A stretch of DNA of 64,000 nt from NCBI RefSeq assembly GCF_900091315.1, contig NZ_FLSP01000020.1, positions 37,630-101,629 of the forward strand, given 5' to 3'. Under the pieces are notes generated by a model. That model was not told the DNA's origin, ran no database searches, and worked only from the letters and a program-made list of their open reading frames with translations. Positions 10,628 through 19,141 of the stretch are shown piece after piece. This DNA comes from Streptomyces sp. DI166 (GTDB lineage Bacteria > Actinomycetota > Actinomycetes > Streptomycetales > Streptomycetaceae). Position 1 is the stretch's first letter. Every line of letters begins with the position of its first letter. The position numbers and the translations under genes are program-made.

Positions 10628-12280
10628 ATGAACCAAGACGGCCGTACCCGGCTCAACCAGACGCCCGAGTGGACCGCACTGGCCAAGCATCGCGAGCAGC
10701 TCGAAGAGGCGGACCTGCGCGCGCTGTTCGCCGCCGACCCCGGGCGCGGCACCGGGTACACGCTCCAGGTCGGCGACCTGTACATCGACTACTCCAAGCA
10801 CCTCGTCACCGACGAGACGCTGCGCCTGCTGCGCGAGCTGGCCGCCGCCACCGATGTGTTCGGGCTGCGCGACGCCATGTTCCGCGGCGAGAGGATCAAC
10901 ACCACCGAGAACCGTGCGGTCCTGCACACCGCGCTGCGCGCCCCGCGCGACGCGGTCGTCGAGGTCGACGGGGAGAACGTCGTCCCGGGTGTGCACGCCG
11001 TCCTCGACAAGATGAGCGACTTCGCCGAGCGGGTCCGCTCCGGCGAGTGGACCGGGCACACCGGCAAGCGGATCAGGAACGTTGTCAATGTCGGCATCGG
11101 CGGCTCCGACCTCGGCCCGGCCATGGCCTACGAGGTGCTGCGGGCCTTCACCGACCGCGATCTGACGGTCCGCTTCGTCTCCAACGTCGACGGCGCCGAC
11201 CTGCACGAGGCGACCCGCGACCTGGACGCGGCGGAGACGCTGTTCGTCATCGCCTCCAAGACCTTCACCACCATCGAGACCATCACCAACGCCACCTCGG
11301 CCCGCAACTGGCTGCTGGGCGAGCTGAACGCCGGTCAGGAGGCCGTCGCGCGGCACTTCGTCGCCCTGTCGACGAACACCGAGAAGGTGACGGAGTTCGG
11401 CATCGACCCGGCCAACATGTTCGAGTTCTGGGACTGGGTCGGCGGACGCTACTCCTACGACTCGGCGATCGGCCTCTCGCTGATGATCGCCATCGGCCCG
11501 GACCGCTTCCGCGAGATGCTCGACGGCTTCCGGCTGATCGACGAGCACTTCCGCACCGCGCCCGCCGAGTCCAACGCCCCGCTGCTGCTGGGCCTGCTGG
11601 GCATCTGGTACGGCAACTTCCACGACGCCCAGTCGCACGCGGTGCTGCCCTACAGCCACTACCTGTCGAAGTTCACCGCCTACCTCCAGCAGCTCGACAT
11701 GGAGTCCAACGGCAAGTACGTCGGCCGGGACGGGCAGCCGGTGGACTGGCAGACCGGGCCGGTGGTGTGGGGCACGCCGGGCACCAACGGGCAGCACGCC
11801 TACTACCAGTTGATCCACCAGGGCACCAAGCTGATCCCGGCGGACTTCATCGGGTTCGCCGAGCCGGTCGCGGAGCTGAGCGAGGAGCTCAAGGCGCAGC
11901 ACGACCTGCTGATGGCGAACTTCTTCGCCCAGACGCAGGCGCTGGCCTTCGGCAAGACCCCGGACGAGGTCCGCGCGGAGGGTGTCCCGGAGGAACTGGT
12001 CGCCCACAAGACCTTCCAGGGCAACCACCCGACGACCACCATCCTCGCCCGCGAGCTGACCCCGTCGGTGCTCGGCCAGCTCGTCGCGCTCTACGAGCAC
12101 AAGGTGTTCGTGCAGGGCGCGGTGTGGAACATCGACTCCTTCGACCAGTGGGGCGTGGAGCTGGGCAAGGTCCTCGCCAAGCGCGTCGAGCCCGCGCTCA
12201 CCGAGGGCGCCGAGGTGCCGGGCCTGGACGCCTCCAGCAAGGCGCTCGTCGCCAAGTACCGCGAGCTGCGCGGACGGTGA
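10628..12280 (+). CDS. pgi: Glucose-6-phosphate isomerase
   Basis: The 550-residue cytoplasmic enzyme interconverts glucose-6-phosphate and fructose-6-phosphate, linking glycolysis with the pentose-phosphate genes found 11-17 kb downstream. Signature segments are [22 protein letters not shown], the SKTFTTIET phosphate-binding loop, [14 protein letters not shown] and the C-terminal [14 protein letters not shown]. The ATG at 10628 follows AGAAGG and gives the usual N-terminus [15 protein letters not shown]; an upstream TTG would add 15 unlikely residues. The gene ends at a bidirectional terminator facing the ABC permease gene. Confidence 0.97.
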   Translation: MNQDGRTRLNQTPEWTALAKHREQLEEADLRALFAADPGRGTGYTLQVGDLYIDYSKHLVTDETLRLLRELAAATDVFGLRDAMFRGERINTTENRAVLHTALRAPRDAVVEVDGENVVPGVHAVLDKMSDFAERVRSGEWTGHTGKRIRNVVNVGIGGSDLGPAMAYEVLRAFTDRDLTVRFVSNVDGADLHEATRDLDAAETLFVIASKTFTTIETITNATSARNWLLGELNAGQEAVARHFVALSTNTEKVTEFGIDPANMFEFWDWVGGRYSYDSAIGLSLMIAIGPDRFREMLDGFRLIDEHFRTAPAESNAPLLLGLLGIWYGNFHDAQSHAVLPYSHYLSKFTAYLQQLDMESNGKYVGRDGQPVDWQTGPVVWGTPGTNGQHAYYQLIHQGTKLIPADFIGFAEPVAELSEELKAQHDLLMANFFAQTQALAFGKTPDEVRAEGVPEELVAHKTFQGNHPTTTILARELTPSVLGQLVALYEHKVFVQGAVWNIDSFDQWGVELGKVLAKRVEPALTEGAEVPGLDASSKALVAKYRELRGR

Positions 12281-12287
12281 GCCGGGC

Positions 12288-12322
12288 GGCGGGGAGCGGG
12301 CGGGGCCCGTCCGCTCCCCGCC
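12288..12322. terminator. Bidirectional terminator between pgi and the ABC permease
   Basis: Perfect 12-base-pair stem GGCGGGGAGCGG (12288-12299) with its complement (12311-12322), in the 59-base gap between convergent genes. Confidence 0.8.
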
Positions 12323-12339
12323 ACGCGGCGCCCGCCTTC

Positions 12340-14625
12340 CTACGCGACCGTGTTCAGCGCGTCCGTCAGCCGGTGCCGGGCCGCCCGCGCCGCGGGTACC
12401 GCCGCGACGGCGGCCGCTCCGGCCACCGCCGCCGCGCCGAGCGCCAGCAGGATCACGGCGGGCGGTCCGCTCGCGATACCGGCCCCGACGCCGCTCGAAC
12501 TGCCCTGCGCGTCGATCAGCCACCGGCCCAGCACACTGCCCAGCGCCGTGCCCACCAGGACCGCGCCGAGCGCCGTGACGGCCGTCGCCGTGACCGTGAT
12601 GCCGGTGATCTGGCGCGGAGACAGACCGATCGCCTTCAACGCGAGAAGATCCCGCTCGCCCTCGCGGACCATGCCGCCGATCGCCGTCAGCAGTTCGATC
12701 AGCCCGATCAGGGCGAGCACGGTGATGACGCCGATCACCACGCCCCGCAGCGGGGACAGCCCGTCGGCCGGGTTGGGAACCGTGTGCACGTCCAGGTGCC
12801 CGCGGCCCGCCTCGGTCAGCCGGGCCGCGACCTCGGAGGCCTCGGCGTCCTCGCCCAGCCGCAGCTCGTAGCGGCTCGGGGTGAGGTCCGGGTCGTTCTC
12901 GCGGAGGGTGTCCAGGGACGTGGAGATGCTGCGCCCGGCGTTCTCCGGCTCGATGCTGCGGCCGACGATGTGCAGGATCTGCACGTCGTCGCCCACGGTC
13001 ATCCGCACCCAGTCGCCGACCTTCGCGTCCAGCAGGTTCAACAGGCCCTGGCCGGCCACCGCCTCGTCCGGGCCGCGAGCCGCGCGGCCCTCGGCGAGGG
13101 CGTGCGGATAGGGGTTGTCCGCGGTGCCCAGGCCGCGCAGCGCGATCGTGGAGGTCTGGCCCGGCACCAGCGCCGCCACCTCGGCGCTCGGGTAGACGTC
13201 GGCGACCTGCGGGTCCTCGTCCAGGATCGCGCGGGCCTCCCCGGCGGCGATGCCGGAGTCGGTGTGCACGGTGAGCGCGGTGGGCAGTCCGATCCGCTCG
13301 GGGTGGCTCTGGAAGCGGTCGATGGTGCTCCAGGCGCTCAGCGCCACGACGATCAGCAGCAGCGGCAGGGCGAGCCGGGCGACCGTGGCGAGGGTGCGCG
13401 GACGACGGGCGAACGCGGTGTGCCAGCCCAGCACCAGCGCGGGCGACAGCCGTACGCCGAGCAGCCGCCGGACCGGGCGGGACAGCCCGCCGCCCGCCGA
13501 CGACAGCCGCCGGGGCACCGGCACCGGCGGCACCCGGCCCGCCCGCCAGGCCGCGAGCCCGGTCGTGGCCGCGATGAACAGCACCGCGCCGACCGGGACG
13601 GCGAACAGCGCCACCGCGTGCCCCGGCAGCCCCTGCCACACCCCGACCGCGTCACCGAGCCGTCCGGGGAGCCGGTTGCCCAGCGCCTCGGTGAGCGCCG
13701 CCGCGGAGACCGCGCCCAGCAGGGCGTAGGCGAGATGCTGGAGCAGGTAGACCCGGACCACCTGGCCCGGGGTGAAGCCGATGGCCTTCAGGATCGAGAT
13801 GTCGCGCAGGTGGCCGCGGATCCGGGTGGCGATCGCCCCGTGCACGGCGAGCCCGGCGGCGATCAGCGCGCCCAGCCCGAACAGGCCGAGCACCTGGCCG
13901 AGCAGCCGGTCGCTGCCCTGCTCCTCGGCGCGCGCCTGGGTCCAGGTGGAGACCTTGGTGACCGCGCCGGCACCGAGTTCGGTGACCGCGCGCTGGACCA
14001 TGTAGTCGGTGTCCTCGGGGTCGGCCAGGCGCAGCCCGGTGACCTGGCCGACCGGGTCGTGCACGGCGGACGGCAGGGCCCAGACCAGCCCGGGGCGCTC
14101 GCCCGGCCGGTAGCGCGGCTCCGGGCTGTCGGCGACGCCGAGCACCGTCAGCTTCCGGGCCGTGCCGGGGAGGGTGAGGGTGTCGCCGGGGCCCGCGAGC
14201 AGGGCGTGGGCGAGACGGGACTCCAGGACCACGCCGTCGGGGTTCTCCGGGTCCAGCCAGTGCCCCGAGGTGAGCAGCGGACGGCCGACGGAGGGACGGT
14301 CGGGGGTGCCGCGCAGTTCGACCGAGGCGCGGGCGCCGCCGCCGGAGGCCAGGGTCGCGGGGGCGGTGGGGTAGGGGCCGGCGACGGAGGCGACGCCGTC
14401 CAGCGCGTTCAGCCGGCCCGCGTCGGCGGTGTCGGCCGTGTGCAGCCAGACATGGGCGCCGCGGGACTGGGTGAACAGACGCTGCCAGGGGTTGGTGGCG
14501 TAGCCGAACAGGGCCGTGGCCAGCAGCAGTGAGACGACCACACCGGCGGTGGCGAGGACCAGGAACAGCGCCTCGCCGCGGTGCGTGCGCAGATCGGAGT
14601 GCGCCCAGCGCAGAGTGGCTCGCAT
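12340..14625 (-). CDS. ABC transporter permease, FtsX/MacB type
   Basis: The 761-residue membrane protein has two FtsX-type units, each a long extracytoplasmic loop bounded by helices. Helices occur near residues 20-40, a cluster around 245-370, further ones near 420-440, and a last cluster around 630-750. The conserved ISILKAIGFTPGQVVRVYLLQH and DLLALKAIGLSPRQITGI segments are the cytoplasmic coupling motifs that meet the ATPase. Such proteins usually act mechanically on envelope lipids, peptides or lipoproteins rather than import solutes. It lies 39 bases after its ATPase, in an operon headed by a PadR regulator, so it is probably an inducible stress or efflux system. Confidence 0.88.
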   Translation of the reverse strand: MRATLRWAHSDLRTHRGEALFLVLATAGVVVSLLLATALFGYATNPWQRLFTQSRGAHVWLHTADTADAGRLNALDGVASVAGPYPTAPATLASGGGARASVELRGTPDRPSVGRPLLTSGHWLDPENPDGVVLESRLAHALLAGPGDTLTLPGTARKLTVLGVADSPEPRYRPGERPGLVWALPSAVHDPVGQVTGLRLADPEDTDYMVQRAVTELGAGAVTKVSTWTQARAEEQGSDRLLGQVLGLFGLGALIAAGLAVHGAIATRIRGHLRDISILKAIGFTPGQVVRVYLLQHLAYALLGAVSAAALTEALGNRLPGRLGDAVGVWQGLPGHAVALFAVPVGAVLFIAATTGLAAWRAGRVPPVPVPRRLSSAGGGLSRPVRRLLGVRLSPALVLGWHTAFARRPRTLATVARLALPLLLIVVALSAWSTIDRFQSHPERIGLPTALTVHTDSGIAAGEARAILDEDPQVADVYPSAEVAALVPGQTSTIALRGLGTADNPYPHALAEGRAARGPDEAVAGQGLLNLLDAKVGDWVRMTVGDDVQILHIVGRSIEPENAGRSISTSLDTLRENDPDLTPSRYELRLGEDAEASEVAARLTEAGRGHLDVHTVPNPADGLSPLRGVVIGVITVLALIGLIELLTAIGGMVREGERDLLALKAIGLSPRQITGITVTATAVTALGAVLVGTALGSVLGRWLIDAQGSSSGVGAGIASGPPAVILLALGAAAVAGAAAVAAVPAARAARHRLTDALNTVA

Positions 14626-14664
14626 CCGGATCAGGCCCCCAGGGGATCGTCGTAGGCCCGCATG

Positions 14665-15417
14665 TCAGTCCCTGAGCTCCAGGACGCCCGATATGCCGCC
14701 GCGGCGCGGCGGAGCGGTGTCGGTGAGGGCCGCGTCGTCGGCTATGCGGCCGTCGAAGAAGCTGATCACGCGGTCGGCGGCGCTGGCCAGCCGGGCGTCA
14801 TGGGTGACCAGCAGGATCGTCTGGCCGCGCTGGTGGAACCGGGACAGCAGCCGCATCACCTCGCGGGTGCCCTTGCTGTCCAGGCTGCCGGCGGGTTCGT
14901 CGGCCAGCAGCAGCGGGGGGTGGTTGACCAGGGCGCGGGCGAGCGCGACGCGCTGCTGCTCACCGCCGGACAGCTCGCCCGGCATGCTGCGCTCCTTGCC
15001 GTCCAGGCCCAGCTCCGCCAGCAGCTCCTCCCGCTCGGTGCGCGCCTTCTTCGGCGACGCCCCGGCGAGCAGGGCGGGCAGCTCGACATTGTCGGCGACC
15101 GACACGTTGGAGACCAGGTTGAAGAACTGGAAGACGATGCCGATGCGCTTCCTGCGCTCGACCGCCCAGCGGGCCTCGCTCCAGTTGTCGGTGGACACCC
15201 CGTCCAGTTCGATCCGGCCGCTGTCCGGCCGCAGCAGGCCGCCCAGCAAGTGCAGCAGCGTCGACTTCCCGGCGCCCGACGGACCGGTGATCGCCACGAA
15301 CTCACCACGGGTCACGGACAGGTCGACACCGCGCACGGCGTGTGCCGGGGCGCCCTCGCCGTAGTGGGTCTTGACCAGGCCCTCGGCGTGCAGCACGGGA
15401 GCGGGACCGTCGCTCAT
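14665..15417 (-). CDS. ABC transporter ATP-binding protein (LolD/MacB type)
   Basis: The 250-residue ATPase powers the FtsX-type permease encoded next. It has Walker A GPSGAGKST, signature LSGGEQQRVALARAL, Walker B LLLADEPAGSLDS and the switch histidine in LLVTHDARLA. I chose the ATG at 15417 because it overlaps the padR stop by ATGA, indicating translational coupling; a longer N-terminus would run into padR. It matches the MacB/LolD clade by size and by the FFNLVSNVSVADNVELP stretch. Confidence 0.93.
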   Translation of the reverse strand: MSDGPAPVLHAEGLVKTHYGEGAPAHAVRGVDLSVTRGEFVAITGPSGAGKSTLLHLLGGLLRPDSGRIELDGVSTDNWSEARWAVERRKRIGIVFQFFNLVSNVSVADNVELPALLAGASPKKARTEREELLAELGLDGKERSMPGELSGGEQQRVALARALVNHPPLLLADEPAGSLDSKGTREVMRLLSRFHQRGQTILLVTHDARLASAADRVISFFDGRIADDAALTDTAPPRRGGISGVLELRD

Positions 15418-15929
15418 TCCAGCTCCTCCAGCTCTTCCTGACAACGCTCCAGCCAGTCGAGATCTGCCTGGAGATGCAGCATCGCGCCCTCGATGAGCAG
15501 ATGCGCTATGCGGTTGTCGCGGTCTTCGGCGGCGGCCAGCTTGGAAAGGTTGCGCATGGTGGTGAGGTACTGGCGCCGCTGTTTGTTGATGAGGGCGATC
15601 TGGTCGGCGAGGCCGGTCTGGGGCGCGAGAGCCAGCTTCATGAAGAACTCGTCCCGCACCCGCGGCTCGTCCTCGGTCTCCTCGAACCAGGCGCTCAGCG
15701 CCTCGCGCCCGGCGTCCGTGAGGTGGTAGACCTTCTTGTTGGGCCGGCTGGACTGCTCCACGTCCTCGCCCTCGATCAGTCCCGACTTTTCGAGGCGGCC
15801 GAGGGTGACGTAGATCTGGCCGACGTTCGGCTGAGGGTACGCCGAGCCCAGCATCCGCTCAAGGTCCTGCTTCAGCTCGTAGCCGTGGGCGGGACCGCGC
15901 GCGAGGAGTGCCAGGAGGGGCAGGCGCAC
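15414..15929 (-). CDS. PadR-family transcriptional regulator
   Basis: The 171-residue regulator has an N-terminal winged helix (LPLLALLARGPAHGYELKQDLE, QIYVTLGRLEKSGLIEGE, wing KKVYHLTDAGREAL) and a C-terminal helical dimer region, as in AphA/PadR proteins. The start is GTG after GAGGAGG. As first gene of the operon with an ABC ATPase and FtsX permease it probably represses that operon until a ligand of the pump appears. A perfect inverted repeat, ATACCT-AAC-AGGTAT, lies 69 bases upstream at 15998-16012 in the divergent gap and is a likely operator. Confidence 0.9.
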   Translation of the reverse strand: MRLPLLALLARGPAHGYELKQDLERMLGSAYPQPNVGQIYVTLGRLEKSGLIEGEDVEQSSRPNKKVYHLTDAGREALSAWFEETEDEPRVRDEFFMKLALAPQTGLADQIALINKQRRQYLTTMRNLSKLAAAEDRDNRIAHLLIEGAMLHLQADLDWLERCQEELEELE

Positions 15930-15997
15930 TCGTGCTGTCCTCCTCGGGTCTCCGCCAGTGCGACAGGCGTAATGTGCGACAGACCCTAGTATCGCGC

Positions 15998-16017
15998 ATA
16001 CCTAACAGGTATACATG
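15998..16017. promoter_or_regulatory. Palindromic operator between padR and the binding-protein gene
   Basis: ATACCT-AAC-AGGTAT (15998-16012) is a perfect 6-base-pair inverted repeat in the gap between divergent genes. The 18 bases 16000-16017 match 17480-17497, upstream of the glucosidase gene, at 16 positions. It may serve padR, the sugar genes or both. Confidence 0.6.
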
Positions 16018-16066
16018 GCCTCTGACCCGGGCGACGAAGCCCGAGCCGGTGTACAGGGAGGAACCT

Positions 16067-17329
16067 ATGCGGTGGATACGCGCCGCCGGTAGGGGGCTCC
16101 TCGCACTGATGGTGGTTCTGACCGGATACGCGGCCTCCGGAGTGCAGTCCGGCGAGGACTCCGGGCGCGGTCCGCTGACCCTGGCCACCGCCGGCGACCT
16201 CACCGGATATCTCGGCCCCCTGCTGGAGGGCTGGAACCGCGAGCACCCGGACGAACGGGTCACCCTGGTCGAGCTGCCGGACTCCGCCGACGAGACCCAC
16301 GCCCAGATGACCACCGACCTGCGCGACGGACGCGGCCGGTTCGACCTGCTGAACATCGACGTCAACTGGACCTCGGAGTTCGCCGCGGCCGGCTGGATCC
16401 GGCCCCTGCCGCGCGACCGCTTCCCGCTGGACTCCTTCCTGCGCCCGGTCGTCGACACCGCGACCTACGACGGACGGCTGTACGCCGTGCCGTACGTGAC
16501 CAACGCGGGCCTTCTGCTCTACCGCAAGGACGTCCTGGCCGAGGAGGGCGTGCCGCCGCCGCGGACCTGGGCCGAACTGGAACACCTGGCCGAGACCGTC
16601 GCCCCGAAACACGGGCTGGACGGCTACGCGGGCCAGTTCCTGCCGTACGAAGGACTCACCGTGAACGCCGCCGAGGCCGTCTACTCGGCGGGCGGTTCCA
16701 TCCTCGGCGGCGAGGGCGAGACGGTCACCGTGGACTCGGCCGCCGCGCGCGAGGGCATCGGTTTCCTGGCGCGCGGGGTGCGCGAGGGCTGGATCCCCGA
16801 GCGGGCGCTGGCCTTCAAGGAGGAGGAGTCCAAGCAGGCCTTCCAGGACGGCCGTCTGCTGTTCCTGCGCAACTGGCCCTACGCCTATGTCGTGACCTCC
16901 GCGCAGGGCTCGCCGGTCGCCGGGAAGGTTGGCGCGGTGCCGCTGCCGGGGCCCGACGGCCCGGGCACCAGTGTGCTCGGCGGCTCCAACCTGGCCGTCT
17001 CCACGCACGCCCGGCATCCCGACTCCGCCGCGCGGCTGATCGCGTACCTCACCAGCGAGCCCGTCCAGCGCCAGGTGCTCACGCGCGGCGCGCTGCCGCC
17101 GGTGCGGGCCGCGCTGTACGAGGATCCGGACCTGATCCGGCAGTTCCCCTATCTGCCGACCCTGCGCCAGAGCGTGCTCACGGCCGCCCCGCGCCCCAAG
17201 AGCCCGCGCTACGACCAGGTCAGCCTGGTGGTGCAGGCCGTCGTGCGGGACGCCATGACCGGGCACGCGACGCCCGAGGCGGCGGTCCGCCGACTGGCGC
17301 GCGAGCTGGCCGACGTCTCCGGCCGCTGA
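16067..17329 (+). CDS. Extracellular sugar-binding protein (ABC family 1), lipobox cysteine missing
   Basis: The 420-residue exported solute-binding protein has the maltose/multiple-sugar-binding fold (LTLATAGDLTGYLGPLLEGW, FDLLNIDVNWTSEFAAAGWI, YAVPYVTNAGLLLYRKDVL). It has a signal-like N-terminus, but the expected lipobox reads LTGYAAS where LTGC would be usual; TAC against TGC is a single transition. It may therefore be secreted or anchored by its uncleaved helix rather than lipidated. The ATG at 16067 follows GGGAGGAAC. It has no permease of its own; the nearest partners are the alpha-glucoside permeases at 20.5-22.7 kb. The 18-bp element shared with the glucosidase gene lies 50 bases upstream. 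Confidence 0.85.
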   Translation: MRWIRAAGRGLLALMVVLTGYAASGVQSGEDSGRGPLTLATAGDLTGYLGPLLEGWNREHPDERVTLVELPDSADETHAQMTTDLRDGRGRFDLLNIDVNWTSEFAAAGWIRPLPRDRFPLDSFLRPVVDTATYDGRLYAVPYVTNAGLLLYRKDVLAEEGVPPPRTWAELEHLAETVAPKHGLDGYAGQFLPYEGLTVNAAEAVYSAGGSILGGEGETVTVDSAAAREGIGFLARGVREGWIPERALAFKEEESKQAFQDGRLLFLRNWPYAYVVTSAQGSPVAGKVGAVPLPGPDGPGTSVLGGSNLAVSTHARHPDSAARLIAYLTSEPVQRQVLTRGALPPVRAALYEDPDLIRQFPYLPTLRQSVLTAAPRPKSPRYDQVSLVVQAVVRDAMTGHATPEAAVRRLARELADVSGR

Positions 17330-17457
17330 CCTCCCCGGACCTCCCGCGCACCCCTCTAGTTACTTGTTAAGTAACGCGGACATCTCAATGGCCCTCAGTC
17401 TGGCCCGGTAAGTCCGAATTTGTTACCCCAACTCCCCGGTAACGTGTGTTCTTTTCA

Positions 17458-17499
17458 TTGACACCCCTCTGACACGGCTACCTAACATGCATACATGTT
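17458..17499 (+). promoter_or_regulatory. Promoter and operator of the alpha-glucosidase gene
   Basis: A perfect TTGACA (17458-17463) is followed by TAACAT (17483-17488) after a 19-base gap. The inverted repeat AACATG-CATA-CATGTT (17484-17499) overlaps this -10 and the ATG at 17495. If this -10 is used, the transcript would be leaderless or nearly so. The sequence 17480-17497 repeats the element at 16000-16017. Confidence 0.55.
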
Positions 17500-19102
17500 G
17501 AGTAAGTACCGCTGGTGGCGTGACGCGGTGATCTACCAGGTCTACGTCCGCAGCTTCCTGGACAGCACCGGAGACGGAGTCGGCGACCTCGCCGGCGTCC
17601 GCACGGGGCTGCCGTACCTGAAGAAGCTGGGCGTGGACGGGATATGGCTGAGCCCCTGCTACCCCTCACCGCAGCACGACCACGGCTACGACGTCGCCGA
17701 CTACCGCGACGTCGACCCCCTCTTCGGCGACCTCGCCGAGTTCGACCTGCTGATGGCGGCCGCCCGGCGGCTCGGCATCAAGGTGCTCCTGGACATCGTT
17801 CCGAACCACTGCTCCATCGAGCACCCGGCGTTCCGCGCCGCGCTCGCCGCCGCCCCCGGCAGCCCGGAGCGCGCCCGCTTCCACTTCGCCGACGGCCGCG
17901 GCCCGGACGGCGCCGAGCCCCCGAACAACTGGCACGCCATGTTCGGCGGCCCGGCCTGGACCCGGGTCGAGGACGGCCAGTGGTACCTGCACATGTTCAC
18001 GCCCGAGCAGCCCGACTGGAACTGGCGCGACCCGGCCGTCGGCGCCGACTTCGAGCAGACCCTGCGCTTCTGGCTGGACCGGGGCGTCGACGGCTTCCGG
18101 ATCGACGTGGCGGCCGGGCTCTTCAAACACCCCGACCTGCCCGACTCCGACGACCCGGAGGCCGACGCCCGCACCCGTGACTCGGTCAACCCGCTCGCCT
18201 GGAACCAGCCCGAGGTGCACGAGGTGTGGCGCCACTGGCGGGCCATCTGCGAGGAGTACACCGCCCGCGACGGCCGCGAGCGGCTGCTGGTCGGCGAGGT
18301 CTCCGTGCCCACCGCCCGTGAGCACGCCCTCTACGTCCGCGCGGACGAACTCCACCAGGCGTTCTTCTTCGACCTGCTGGGCGCCCCCTGGGACGCCGAC
18401 GCCTTCCGCAAGGTCATCTCCGAGGCCATGGAGGACATCGCGGGCACCGGCTCCACCGTCACCTGGGTGCTCAACAACCACGACCAGGTCCGCACCGTCA
18501 CCCGCTACGGCGGACCCACCCCCGAGGGCAGCGGCCTCGGCGCCGCCCGCGCCCGCGCCGCCGCGCTGCTGATGCTGGCGCTGCCAGGTGCCGCGTACAT
18601 CTACCAGGGCGAGGAGCTGGGGCTGCCCGAGGTCGACCTGCCCGACGACGTGCTCACCGACCCCATCTACCGGCGCACCGGCAGCCGGGCCCGCATCCGC
18701 GACGGGTGCCGGGTGCCGCTGCCCTGGTCGGGACAGGCGTCCCCGTTCGGCTTCACCTCCGGCGTCGAGGGCGCCAAGCCCTGGCTGCCGCAGCCGGACT
18801 ACTTCGCCGAGTACGCCACCGACCGCGCCCTCTCCGACACCCGCTCCTTCTGGCACCTGTACCGCGACGGCCTCCAACTGCGCTCCTCGCTGCCGCAGTT
18901 GGGCGAGGGAGAACTGCACTGGCTGGACAGCCCGCCGGACGTCCTCACCTTCTCCCGCGGCGACGGATTCGTCTGCGCCGTCAACTTCGGGACCACCCCC
19001 GCTCCCGCACCCGTCTCCGGCGCCCCGCTGCTGTCCAGCGGACCCTGCCCGGCCGGAGTGCTGCCCGGTTCCACGGCCGCCTGGTGGCTCGGCGACCTCT
19101 GA
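17495..19102 (+). CDS. GH13 alpha-glucosidase
   Basis: The 535-residue cytoplasmic glycoside hydrolase (no signal peptide) has all four GH13 motifs: DIVPNH (region I), GFRIDVAAG with the nucleophile Asp (II), LLVGEV with the acid Glu (III) and VLNNHD (IV). The N-terminus WWRDAVIYQVYVRSFLDSTGDGVGDL is typical of oligo-1,6- and alpha-1,4-glucosidases. It probably hydrolyses maltose, trehalose-like or other alpha-glucosides imported by the following ABC genes. No ribosome binding site is visible before the ATG, consistent with a leaderless transcript. Confidence 0.93.
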   Translation: MLSKYRWWRDAVIYQVYVRSFLDSTGDGVGDLAGVRTGLPYLKKLGVDGIWLSPCYPSPQHDHGYDVADYRDVDPLFGDLAEFDLLMAAARRLGIKVLLDIVPNHCSIEHPAFRAALAAAPGSPERARFHFADGRGPDGAEPPNNWHAMFGGPAWTRVEDGQWYLHMFTPEQPDWNWRDPAVGADFEQTLRFWLDRGVDGFRIDVAAGLFKHPDLPDSDDPEADARTRDSVNPLAWNQPEVHEVWRHWRAICEEYTARDGRERLLVGEVSVPTAREHALYVRADELHQAFFFDLLGAPWDADAFRKVISEAMEDIAGTGSTVTWVLNNHDQVRTVTRYGGPTPEGSGLGAARARAAALLMLALPGAAYIYQGEELGLPEVDLPDDVLTDPIYRRTGSRARIRDGCRVPLPWSGQASPFGFTSGVEGAKPWLPQPDYFAEYATDRALSDTRSFWHLYRDGLQLRSSLPQLGEGELHWLDSPPDVLTFSRGDGFVCAVNFGTTPAPAPVSGAPLLSSGPCPAGVLPGSTAAWWLGDL

Positions 19103-19141
19103 GTTTCCGTCAGTTTCCCACCCCTTGAAGGGACATCAACG

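Noticed and set aside
10669..14532. A 1287-codon open frame running across pgi and the ABC permease gene
   Set aside because: It is extremely Arg-rich, covers two genuine genes on opposite strands and shows no domain; it is a by-product of high GC.
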